A stretch of DNA of 64,000 nt from Nonomuraea sp. NBC_00507. GTDB taxonomy: Bacteria > Actinomycetota > Actinomycetes > Streptosporangiales > Streptosporangiaceae. A program made the position numbers and the translations under genes. Location of the stretch: contig NZ_CP107853.1 in the NCBI RefSeq assembly GCF_036013525.1, positions 10,850,001 to 10,914,000 of the forward strand, read 5' to 3'. How positions within the stretch are numbered: the first letter of the stretch is position 1; the number at the start of each line of letters is the position of its first letter. Below the pieces are notes generated by a model, which had not been told where the DNA came from, searched no databases, and worked only from the letters and a program-made list of their open reading frames with translations. Below are positions 26,040 to 34,100 of the stretch, in pieces.

Positions 26040-26063
26040 CCGGCCCCGGCTCCGCGGGGCCGG
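26040..26063. terminator. Terminator after the permease gene
   Basis: CCGGCCCC (26040-26047) pairs with GGGGCCGG (26056-26063), starting 3 bp after the permease stop codon. Confidence 0.65.
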
Positions 26064-26132
26064 CGCGTCCAGGGCGGCCTGGTCATCGGGGGTGAGGTGG
26101 ACGTCGGCGTCGGCCACGTTCTTGGGCCAGCC
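26059..26132 (-). pseudogene. Short remnant of an aldo/keto reductase C-terminus
   Basis: In one minus-strand frame the bases read GWPKNVADADVHLTPDDQAA and then LDAPAP, very like the C-terminal ENVAAADVRLTPDELAALD stretch of aldo/keto reductases. There is no start, and nothing of the remaining 280 residues is nearby. It looks like a decayed 3' end left after a deletion. It overlaps the permease terminator. Confidence 0.35.
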
Positions 26133-26236
26133 GCCCCATCGCGTGCTCGCTCCCCCGGTTGAGTAGACGGCTGACGGCGTGTGGAGCGGCCTTTTGCCGA
26201 TAGACGGCTGACAAGCGCCGGTGGCGCGTTGTACCG

Positions 26237-26267
26237 TTTGGACAGTTGCCCAAGGCGAACGTCCAAA
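26237..26267. promoter_or_regulatory. Probable TetR operator
   Basis: TTTGGAC (26237-26243) and GTCCAAA (26261-26267) are perfect outer arms; GTTGCC and GGCGAAC form imperfect inner arms around CAA. The 31-bp dyad ends 11 bp before the TetR start codon, so it would give autorepression of the regulator and its monooxygenase partner. Confidence 0.65.
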
Positions 26268-26278
26268 GAGGTGAGCTT

Positions 26279-26863
26279 ATGGCCTCTCCTTCCGCGGCTC
26301 GCGGTCAGGAGACCCGGCAGCGGCTGCTCGACGCGGCCGTCGCACTCGTACCCGAGCTCGGATGGGGTGGCGTCACGACCAGGCTGGTCGCCGAGCGGGC
26401 GGGGGTGGCGCCGGGCGTGGTGCACTACCACTTCGCGTCGGTGACGGACCTGCTCGTCGCGGCGGGGACCGGGTTCAGCGGCGGCCTGCTCGACCAGACG
26501 GCCGGGGAGCTGACGGCGCACGCCGACATCAGTGAGGGGGTGGATTGGCTGCTGGGCGAGCTGGCGCGCTACAGCGGCGTGGATCCCGCGTCGCTGCTGG
26601 TGGTGGAGATGTTCCTGGCATCGACGCGACTGCCCGGACTGCGCCAGCGGCTGGGCGAGCAGATCATCGCATTCCGGTCGCGTGTCGCGTCGTGGCTGGC
26701 CGAGCGCGGCTACCAGGGTGACGCGCAGGCTGCGGCCGCGATGCTGGCGGCGGCCGTGGACGGAATCATGCTGCACCGCGCGCTGGATCCCGGCCTCGAC
26801 ATCGCCGCGCTGGCTGGTCCGCTGTGGGCCATGTTCGGGCTCAGGAAGGGAGGAAAGCGGTGA
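26279..26863 (+). CDS. TetR-family regulator of the adjacent monooxygenase
   Basis: 194 residues from ATG 26279, with AAAGAGG 8 nt before it. The HTH is clear: RQRLLDAAVALVPELGWGGV, TTRLVAERAGVAPGVVHYHF, then ASVTDLLVA. The C-terminal domain is helical (AAAAMLAAAVDGIMLHRALD). Its stop overlaps the start of the FAD monooxygenase gene (GTGA), so the two are one operon under the dyad at 26237-26267. It most likely senses the monooxygenase substrate, possibly an aromatic antibiotic or polyketide. Confidence 0.88.
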   Translation: MASPSAARGQETRQRLLDAAVALVPELGWGGVTTRLVAERAGVAPGVVHYHFASVTDLLVAAGTGFSGGLLDQTAGELTAHADISEGVDWLLGELARYSGVDPASLLVVEMFLASTRLPGLRQRLGEQIIAFRSRVASWLAERGYQGDAQAAAAMLAAAVDGIMLHRALDPGLDIAALAGPLWAMFGLRKGGKR

Positions 26864-28014
26864 AAGCTCTCGTCTGCGGCGCCGGCATCGCCGGGCTGAC
26901 GCTGGCCTGGCATCTGGAGCGGGCCGGCTGGGAGGTGGAGGTGGTCGAGCGTGCGGCGGCGTTCCGCGACGGCGGCTACATGATCGACTTTTACGGGCCA
27001 GGGTTACAGGTCGCCGAGCGCCTGGGGCTGCGGCAGCGGCTAATGGAGGCCCGTTACCCGGTCAACGAGCTGAGCTATGTCGACCGGACGGGCAGGCAGA
27101 CCAGCCATCTGACGATGACGTCAGGGCTGGAAGAGGTGATCAGCCTGCTCCGCGGCGACCTCGCGCGGGCCATCGCCGGCGACGTGCGGGCGCGGATCAC
27201 GTACGCAGCCAGCGTCGAGTCCATCGAGCAGGACGCCGACGGGGTGTCGCTACGCCTGACCGACGGCACGTCACGCGACGTGGACCTGCTCGTGGGCGCG
27301 GACGGGGCGCATTCGCGGGTGCGCGGGCTGGTCTTCGGCGACGTGGCTCCCCGTTATCTCGGGCACCAGGTGGCGGCGTACGTGGTGGAGGACGAGGAGC
27401 TGAGCCGCCGGGTCGGGACCCGCTATCAGATGCTCACGGAGCCGGGCCTGATGGCCGGCGCGTACGCACTGCGCGACGGCCGGCTGGCGCTGCTGTTCCT
27501 GCGTCGCGAGCCGGATCCGGCGCTGCCCGCCGATCCGGCGGCGGCGCTGGGCCGCCACTTCGGTCACCTCGGCTGGATCCTGGCGGAGGTGCTGTCGCGC
27601 TGCCCGAGCCCCCCGGAGCTGTACTACGACCAGGTGACCCAGGTCGAGATGGCCAGCTGGCACCGGGGCAGGGTCGTGCTCGTGGGGGACGCCTGCCAGG
27701 CCGTGTCACTGTTCGCCGGGCACGGGGCGTCGATGGCGATGGCAGGCGCATGGGTCCTCGCCGACGAGCTGGCCGCCGGCCGTGGGGACGTGCCGGGCGC
27801 GGCGGCGCGTTACCAGGCGCGGATGGCGCCAGCCATCGGCGAGGTCCAGCGGTTCGGGCGGCGGTTCGTGAAGTGGATGGCGCCGTCGAGCCGGTGGCGG
27901 ATCGGCGCACGCGACCTGCTGTTCCGCGTCGCCGCCCTCCCCGGAGGAAACCGCCTGTTCGTCAACTCACTCAGCCCGGGCGGCCACAACCTGATCCCCA
28001 GCCGCTCCGGCTGA
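26860..28014 (+). CDS. FAD-dependent aromatic monooxygenase (PHBH fold)
   Basis: 384 residues from GTG 26860, overlapping the TetR stop and preceded by GGGAGGAAA. The N-terminus is the FAD Rossmann motif (LVCGAGIAGLTLAWHLERAG), followed by the DG motif (LVGADGAHSRVRGLVFG) and the second FAD motif (VVLVGDACQAVSLFAGHGAS, then MAMAGAWVLADEL). The gene context of TetR plus flavin monooxygenase is the usual arrangement for self-inducible hydroxylation of aromatic compounds or antibiotics, of which Tet(X)-like enzymes are one case. The substrate cannot be read from sequence. Together with the ribosomal protection protein 3 kb away this makes tetracycline-type compounds a natural but unproven guess. 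Confidence 0.88.
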   Translation: MKALVCGAGIAGLTLAWHLERAGWEVEVVERAAAFRDGGYMIDFYGPGLQVAERLGLRQRLMEARYPVNELSYVDRTGRQTSHLTMTSGLEEVISLLRGDLARAIAGDVRARITYAASVESIEQDADGVSLRLTDGTSRDVDLLVGADGAHSRVRGLVFGDVAPRYLGHQVAAYVVEDEELSRRVGTRYQMLTEPGLMAGAYALRDGRLALLFLRREPDPALPADPAAALGRHFGHLGWILAEVLSRCPSPPELYYDQVTQVEMASWHRGRVVLVGDACQAVSLFAGHGASMAMAGAWVLADELAAGRGDVPGAAARYQARMAPAIGEVQRFGRRFVKWMAPSSRWRIGARDLLFRVAALPGGNRLFVNSLSPGGHNLIPSRSG

Positions 28015-28019
28015 CCCGA

Positions 28020-28295
28020 TCAGGCCTCTACGCGCTTCTTCAGTGCCTCGTTGAGATTGTCGAAGTTTCTCTGAGTGCCCTCGATCATCTTGCCGAGGAA
28101 GGGCACGAGCAGGCCCTTGAAGCTCTCGCTCTGCGTCAGATGCGTGCCACCTTCCGGGGTGGCCGTGAGCGTGAAGTCGTGCGTGCCGTCGAACAACCCC
28201 GGCACCATGAAGTGACCGACCCACCTGAGCACCTTGCCCGGCTCGGCGGCCAGCACCTTGGGCTTGAATGTGATCGGGTACATCCGTAACGTGAG
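28020..28295 (-). pseudogene. C-terminal two-thirds of a split SRPBCC-family gene
   Basis: In frame from CTC at 28295 the bases read LTLRMYPITFKPKVLAAEPG, then KVLRWVGHFMVPGLF, a QSESFKGLLVPFLG motif and a final helix. This is the latter part of a SRPBCC (START-like) protein. The N-terminal 43 codons are at 30734-30862, on the other side of a TnpB element. Joining the two at these points gives a contiguous family-like chain of about 134 residues. Translation could start at the internal ATG 28281-28283 (87 residues) but would lack the first strand and helices. The ligand is unknown. Confidence 0.75.
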
Positions 28296-28327
28296 CGTCT
28301 TGAATTCTCTGTAGTTCTCTGAAGGAA

Positions 28328-30310
28328 TCAGGCAATTCGAGCGGGCGTAGCCTGGCTCAAGCCGTGCCGGTGCTCGGCGAGTGCGAGCACCGGGGTGGCG
28401 TGGGCGTGGTGGAAGCCGGTCCGGTGGTGAGAATTCCTGACATGCCCTGTCCGGGACGGCGGGCGCCGTCCCGGCTGGGGTGCATGGCCCGCCGGACGCT
28501 GTCCACTCCCGGCAGGGAATGGGGCGGGCACCGTGCGCCGGTCGGGCACACGGCTGGAGGTCATCAAACTGCGTGTCGAGCTGGTGCGTGCCGGTCGTTT
28601 CGGGGTGGGACGGTCCTTGGACCTGTCCCGCGCCGCCGGCCGGGGGTGCAGGTCGGTCCGGGTATGGCGGGCGCGCCGGGCGGCCCGGGAGGGCTTACGA
28701 CGGCGGCGGGCGCGGGCGACGTTGCCCTCCACCACCGTGCCGATGGTGCGAGTGCCGGTGGTGCGGTGGGTGCGGGTGGCCTGCTGGCCGAGCAGGCCGC
28801 GGGCCAGGATGCGCTCGGCCGCCGCCCAGTCCCGGTCACACGACAGCCCGCAGACCGGACAGCACGCCCACGCCCAGCCCGGCTCGGCGAGCCGGTCCGG
28901 GGCCCGGCAATGCCGCAGCACCGACCTGCCGTCCCCGCAGCGGGGACAGTACTTGGACGTCCCTCGCGCCGGGACGGTGACCACGGCGATGGTGGACTTG
29001 GCCGCCAAGTGCCGGATCGCCTCCACCACTTGCCCGCGCACCTGCCCCGACAGCCGCGCATTGGCCCGCCCGCGCCGTCCACGCGCTTCCAGCGTGGCCA
29101 GGTCCTCCAGATAGATGACCGTCGCCCCGGCCGCGATCGCTTGATCGACCGCCCAGCGCGCCGCCGACCAGGCCAGCGCCTTGTTCAAGCGCCGGATGCG
29201 CGCGCACACCCGCTCGTGCTCGACACCGAGGGCCTCACCAGCCGCGCGAAGGTTAGCAGAGCGGGGGTCGGCGGGAGCCAGGCCGGCCAGCAGCCGTTGC
29301 ACATGCTCGTGCTTGGCGGCCAGGTGCTCACGCTCGGCCCGCAGCCGGTGCAGCTTGGCTGACACGCCGCTGGCGTCGTAGGTCAGTGGCCGCCCGTCGG
29401 AGATGACCCGGCCGTCGGCCAGGCGTCCTGTCGCACCGGTGAGGAGGGTGTTGACACCCCAGTCGAAGGCGCACGCGACCACATGTCCGGTGGCGGGCGT
29501 GAAGCCGATCGGGGTCTGGAACGGCAGATCGACACGCACCCGGCCCTTGCCCACCCGCAGGGTCGGACTGCACAGCTTCGCCTCCGCAGGGACGGTGGGT
29601 GGCAGGGTGATCGGCAGCACGTGCCAGGCCCAGTCCCTGCCGCAGGCGGGAGATGCGACCAGGGGCAGCTTCACCCGCAGCCGGGCGCTGCCCTCACCGG
29701 TGCGTTCCAGCGTGACAAGCTGTTTGTCGGCCGCGGCCAGCACGATCTGCACCGCAACGTTCGGGGGCTCTTCCAGGTCGGTCAGATCGGCTGGCAGCAC
29801 GCCATGCTCGTCCAGGCAGGCGCGGATCTGCCGGGTGCGGTTGCGGATCTCCGCCGCGCTCACCCCGTCCGGCAGCATCTTGCGCAGCGCCTCCCATTCG
29901 GCGGCGGTCCGCTTGCGCGCATCGGCCGGCCAGGTGGTCGTGATCGCCGTCACCAGTGTGCGGCGGTGCAGCGCCAGCCGCAAGGTGCGGGCGGCCTGCT
30001 CCTGGGCGCAGCGCAGCACCCGATCGCACACATGCACACCCGGGGCCGGGGGCAGGCCCCAGCCCAGCCGCCGGACCGCCATCCAGCCCTTGGCCGGCAA
30101 CGCCCGCCCGTCCAGCCCCACGCCGGACGCCAGCGTGTCCAGATCATCCGCCGTCCACCGCTCGGCGACCAGGTCGGCGGTCAAGTCCCGGGCCAGGCCG
30201 GCCAGCCACGCCACCCGCTGCACCAGCAGCGGCTGCGGGACGCTCTCCCCGGTCTGCTCCACAACCGCGCCATGAGCCGTGCAAGTCGCCGTCGCGGTGA
30301 GCTTACTCAT
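28328..30310 (-). CDS. TnpB RNA-guided nuclease / IS605-group accessory protein, long form
   Basis: 660 residues from ATG 30308-30310 (the open frame runs 27 codons further). RuvC parts are in order: Asp in CAFDWGVNTLL, Glu in IYLEDLATLEARG, the zinc ribbon KYCPRCGDG...CPVCGLSCDRDW and the last Asp in DRDWAAAERIL, so the DED triad is intact. Known TnpB proteins use an RNA made from the 3' end of the gene and the element end to guide DNA cutting, which helps the element persist. Unusual points: a 200-residue N-terminal part before the core and a 130-residue Arg/Pro/His-rich tail after the zinc ribbon; the tail region overlaps the likely guide-RNA sequence, so it may be only partly a true protein extension. 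Confidence 0.85.
   Translation of the reverse strand: MSKLTATATCTAHGAVVEQTGESVPQPLLVQRVAWLAGLARDLTADLVAERWTADDLDTLASGVGLDGRALPAKGWMAVRRLGWGLPPAPGVHVCDRVLRCAQEQAARTLRLALHRRTLVTAITTTWPADARKRTAAEWEALRKMLPDGVSAAEIRNRTRQIRACLDEHGVLPADLTDLEEPPNVAVQIVLAAADKQLVTLERTGEGSARLRVKLPLVASPACGRDWAWHVLPITLPPTVPAEAKLCSPTLRVGKGRVRVDLPFQTPIGFTPATGHVVACAFDWGVNTLLTGATGRLADGRVISDGRPLTYDASGVSAKLHRLRAEREHLAAKHEHVQRLLAGLAPADPRSANLRAAGEALGVEHERVCARIRRLNKALAWSAARWAVDQAIAAGATVIYLEDLATLEARGRRGRANARLSGQVRGQVVEAIRHLAAKSTIAVVTVPARGTSKYCPRCGDGRSVLRHCRAPDRLAEPGWAWACCPVCGLSCDRDWAAAERILARGLLGQQATRTHRTTGTRTIGTVVEGNVARARRRRKPSRAARRARHTRTDLHPRPAARDRSKDRPTPKRPARTSSTRSLMTSSRVPDRRTVPAPFPAGSGQRPAGHAPQPGRRPPSRTGHVRNSHHRTGFHHAHATPVLALAEHRHGLSQATPARIA
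28367..28393 (-). ncRNA. Candidate guide-RNA/right-end hairpin of the TnpB element
   Basis: CCGGTGCTCG (28367-28376) pairs with CGAGCACCGG (28384-28393) around a 7-nt loop. It lies within the last 20 codons of tnpB, about 70-100 bp from the inferred 3' end of the element, where omega-RNA scaffolds of IS605-group elements are found. Only this stem is visible; the full RNA span is not determined. Confidence 0.4.
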
Positions 30311-30701
30311 GAAGGCACCGCCCCGGTTGCGGAGCGGTGTCGAAGCCGACGCACCGAGTTGGAATCGGGCGCCGTGGCCCCGTGTGGCCATGCTCGACCG
30401 ACACCCCCGTGGTACCCCTACCCTACTCCGGCTTTCACTATCTGTGACCGTTAGACTACCAGTGATTGAACCCTACCGGGTAGAACATATGAACGACATG
30501 ATGCCCGCCGCGCCTGTCGGCCTGGCCAGAACCGGCCACTGCCCGTTGCGTGGCAGACGTGAAGGTTCCGTGGTGTCACGCAAGAACCAGGTCGGCGGAC
30601 CCCTCGCCGACGCATACGGGTTCGACAGGTGATCCTGCCCGGGGCTTGCCTTCGCCGCCAACCCGAAGAGCGCCACGACGAGATCAGGCCAGATGCTTAG
30701 G

Positions 30702-30722
30702 CTTTCATAGCGAACATGAAAG
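30702..30722 (-). other. Left-end hairpin of the TnpB element
   Basis: CTTTCAT and ATGAAAG form a perfect 7-bp stem with a 7-nt loop. It lies 11 bp inside the point where the SRPBCC frame breaks, matching the subterminal hairpins recognised by TnpA in IS200/IS605 elements. Confidence 0.55.
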
Positions 30723-30733
30723 GCAGTCCATAC

Positions 30734-30862
30734 CCTGCTGCCCACGACCGCCTCGCCGGAGCCCTCCCTGATGAACGGATTCCACGCCGGGTAACCGGCG
30801 AAGTCTATGAGGACCGCCCACACCTGGTCGGGAGACGCCTGGATGTCGATGGCGCATTTCAT
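30734..30862 (-). pseudogene. N-terminal 43 codons of the split SRPBCC-family gene
   Basis: Reading from ATG 30860-30862: MKCAIDIQASPDQVWAVLID, then FAGYPAWNPFIREGSGEAVV and GSR. This is the standard start of SRPBCC proteins (APPEAVWAVLTDFARYPEWNPF). After GSR the similarity stops and the frame runs into the element to a stop at 30473. The missing rest lies at 28020-28295. GGAG precedes the ATG by 2 nt, which is tight. Confidence 0.75.
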
Positions 30863-30907
30863 TGCTCCAGCGTGAACGCAGCCAGGCGAATCCTGCAGCG
30901 ATGCTGG

Positions 30908-31042
30908 CTAGGCCGCCGTGTCGGTCTCATCCTCCTCGTCCGGTTGGTCGTCGCCACGGTCCAGGGTCAGCCGGGCCGCCCGGAAGCGGGCGCAGCGTGC
31001 TTCGAGCTCGCGTTCGTCCTCGAGGATCCACTGTTCGATCAT
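30908..31042 (-). CDS. Small acidic hypothetical protein (44 aa)
   Basis: Starts MIEQWILEDERELEARCARF and ends in DEEDETDTAA, with a charged amphipathic N-terminal helix and a very acidic tail. No family is recognised. The frame is open and GC3-rich, and the gene would be co-directional with the SRPBCC gene 45 bp downstream. No clear ribosome binding site is visible, so this is tentative. Confidence 0.35.
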   Translation of the reverse strand: MIEQWILEDERELEARCARFRAARLTLDRGDDQPDEEDETDTAA

Positions 31043-31119
31043 GGCCAACCAAGGGATCACACTCTAGGGTCGGAAGCAGGGGGCTTGGCGGAGTCTTTTC
31101 TCATGCGGGCGAGCTGAGT

Positions 31120-34100
31120 TCACCCCATCTTCTCCAGGAGGAGCTCGGCCTGCGGGGCGAAGGCCGGGTCGCCGGTGTCCGCCGCCGCCTCCAGCAGCCG
31201 GCGGGCGAGCGTCAGGTCGCCGCGCTCGTACCGGATCTCCCCGAGCCTGCAGGCGGCCTCGGCCACCAGGTCGGCCTGCTCGGTCAGCCCCAGCGTCAGC
31301 TCGTAGTAACGCAGGGCGCCGTCGCGGTCGCCGAGCCAGTAACACAGCTCGCCCAGGTGCGCGGCGGCCATGCCGGACTCGCAGTCGCCGGCGTCGATCA
31401 CGCGCTGGTACCAGGTGAGCGCCTCGGGGAAATCGCGGTTCCGCTTGGCCAGCGCGCCCAGGTACATCGCGGCCAGCGCGCCGGTGTGCCCGTCGTCTGC
31501 CTCGACGGCCCGCACGTACCACTCGCGCGCCCGTTCCTCGTCCTCGTCGTGATAGGTCTGGCCGAGCGCGACCATCGCCCGCGCCGCGAGCCCGTCGTCG
31601 CCCGCGTCGAGCACCCGCAGGTACGTCTCCCGCCCCTCGTCCACCATCCCGGCGCCGATCAGCGTCTGCGCGAGCGTGGCCAGCGCGATGGGCTCACCGC
31701 CGGCGGCCGCCTCCCGCAACGTGCGCAAGGACTCGGTCGTGTCGCCCCGGTTGTCCTGCAACATGCCGAGCAGGCTTCCGAACACGCCCTTGATCGGGCT
31801 GTCGGCGTCGGCCGCGTGCCGCCGTGCGACGTCGTAGAACGCCTCGTCGTCACCCTCGCCGTCGAGCAGCTCCAGCAACCTGCCGCCGGCGACGAAGCGC
31901 ACCTCGGGCTCGCCGTGCTCGCTCAGCCGCTCGAAGATCGCCCGCGCCTCGGCCCGCTCCCCCAGGGCCGCCAGCCGGTCGGCGACATCCAGCTCGGTGA
32001 ACGGCCCCCGCCCGGCCCGCTCGAAGTACGCCCGTACGGCGGCCGGGTCCGCGCACTTCCTCCCCAGCTCCCGCGCGACCTCCGCGCCCGGCTCACCCAT
32101 CAGCTCCAGCACCTGACCGGCCACGTCGTGCGCGCCGCGCTCGAACTCCTCGTGGGCGAGGGCACGCAGGTTCCCCAGTGCCTCCTCGGCGAGCTCCGCG
32201 CCGGTGGCCGCGGCGGCGGCGAACGCCTCGGCGGCCCCGAGCACGTCGCCTTCGTCGTGCCGCCAGCAGCCGATCATGATGTGGCCGATGGCGGCGGTGT
32301 CCGGCTCCCCTGCCGCGGCGGCCGCCTCCGCCTGCTCGTACGCGCCTGCCCGCTCGCCCATGTCGTACAGGACCTTGGCCAGGTTCGTCCGCAGGCCGGG
32401 GATGAGCGGCGGGAAACCGCTGTCGATGCCCTTGCGGTACATCTGCGCCGCGCCCGCCAGGTCGCCCAGCCCCCGGCAGGCGTCGCCCCATCCCCAGTAG
32501 CCCGTGGACACGGTCCGCGGGTCGCCGGTGGCCACCGCCCATTCGGCCGCCTGGGCCGCGGCCTCGTGTTCCCGCTCGCCTACCAGATGGGTGACCAGCA
32601 GGCGCAGGCACTCCAGGTCGCCACCCGCCGCGCCGTCCGCCAGCGCCTGCCGTACGCCTGCCGCGTCGCCGCGCTCGCCCAGCATCTCGGCGAGCGCGAC
32701 GGCCGTGCCGGGCATCCCGGAACGCAGGGCCTCCACGGCGCCGACGAGGTCGCCGCGGCGCTCGCGGACGATGGCGAGGTTGTGCCAGGCGGCGTGGGCC
32801 GTCTCCGGATGCTCGGTGGCGGGCAGGAAACACAGCTCGGCTCGGCCTGGCTCGCCGGCCTCGGCCCAGCTCGCACCCAGCGAAAGGTACGCCTCCGCGG
32901 CCATCTGCCGAACCTCCGCCGCCGTCTCCCTGGCGGCCCCGGCGGTCTCCCGATCGGCCAGCTCGATCACCAGGCGGTAGAGCCGTCTGGCCGTCGCCTC
33001 GTCGTCCTTGCCCCTTGCCACACGCAGCGCGTGGACCAGGCCGTCGCGCCTGTCGTCACCGGCGAGCGCGGCCAGCAGGCGGCGGGCGTGCGGCACGTCG
33101 CCGTTGTCGAGCACGAGCACCAGCTCGGCCAGCGCCGCCGAGCCCACGACCTCGGCCAGCGCCGCGATCGCCCCTTGCCGGTCGCCGTCGGCGGCCAGCA
33201 CCCATCCCCGCTCCTCGGCCGTGCCCGTGCCCAGGCGCACCCGGGCCACGACCGCGGCCCATCCGTCCTCGTCCAGTGCGGCTGCCCGCTGGTAGGCGGC
33301 GCGGGCGTACTCGGCGTCGCCGGCCTCGCCGAGCAGCCGGGCGGCGGTCACCAGCGTGCCGCCCGCGGACTCGGACCCGGCGGCCACCGCCCGCTCGAAC
33401 GCCTCCTTCGCACCCGCCAGGTCACCGGTCCTGGCCAGCAACTCGCCGAGCAACCGCGCCTCACCCCCACCGTCCGCGCTGGAGGAGTCGTCGGCGTGCG
33501 GGGCCGTCAGGACCGTCAGGGCGGCCGTCAGGTCGCCGTGGTCGCGCAGCATGCTCGCCAAGTACAGCCGACCCTCGGCCTCGAACGCCGCCAGCAGCTC
33601 GCGGGCCTCCTCGGGCTCGCCGCTCGCCACCAGCACGTCCGCGAGCCGCACCGTCGCGTCCGCCCGGCGCCGCTCGTCGCCGTCCCGCACCACCCGCCGA
33701 CAGGCCTCGGCCGCCTCATCCAGCTGCCCCAGCTCCTGCCGCACCCGCGCGAGGTCGCTCAGCGCCATCGCGGCCAGGCCTTCGTTCTCGCCCTCCGCGG
33801 CCCGCGACCAGGCCTCGATCGCCCCCAGCTTGTCCCCGGCCTCGTTGCGCAAGGCGCCCAGGTAACAGTCCGCCTCCTGGCGGAAGCCCGGATGCCCGGC
33901 GGCGGCCACCAGTGAGAGCGCCGCGTCGGCGGCGGCCGTCTCGCCGCGCCGCTGCCAGGCGTGCGCGCTCTCCATCCCGAGCATGCTCGTCAGCAGCGCG
34001 TTGCCGCCTTCCGGCACGGCCGCGAGTGCCTCCGCCGCGCCGTCGAAGTCCCGGTCGAGCAGGCGCCTGGCGAACGTCCCCATCGCCGGTGGCTCGCCCG

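Larger units (their letters stand above)
28296..30733 (-). mobile_element. TnpB-only (IS1341-type, IS200/IS605 group) element inside the SRPBCC gene
   Basis: The bounds are inferred from where the host SRPBCC reading frame breaks (30733/30734) and resumes (28295/28296), giving about 2.44 kb. Inside are a tnpB gene, a 7-bp hairpin 11 bp from the 5' end, and a 10-bp hairpin in the 3' part, the expected end structures for this group. There is no tnpA, so movement would need a transposase from elsewhere. No target duplication is expected for this group and none is seen. Ends could shift by a few bases. Confidence 0.7.

Noticed and set aside
30862..33915. 1017-codon plus-strand open frame across the TPR gene
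   Set aside because: Shadow of the TPR gene; composition is Arg/Gln/Gly/Val-rich with no start signal.
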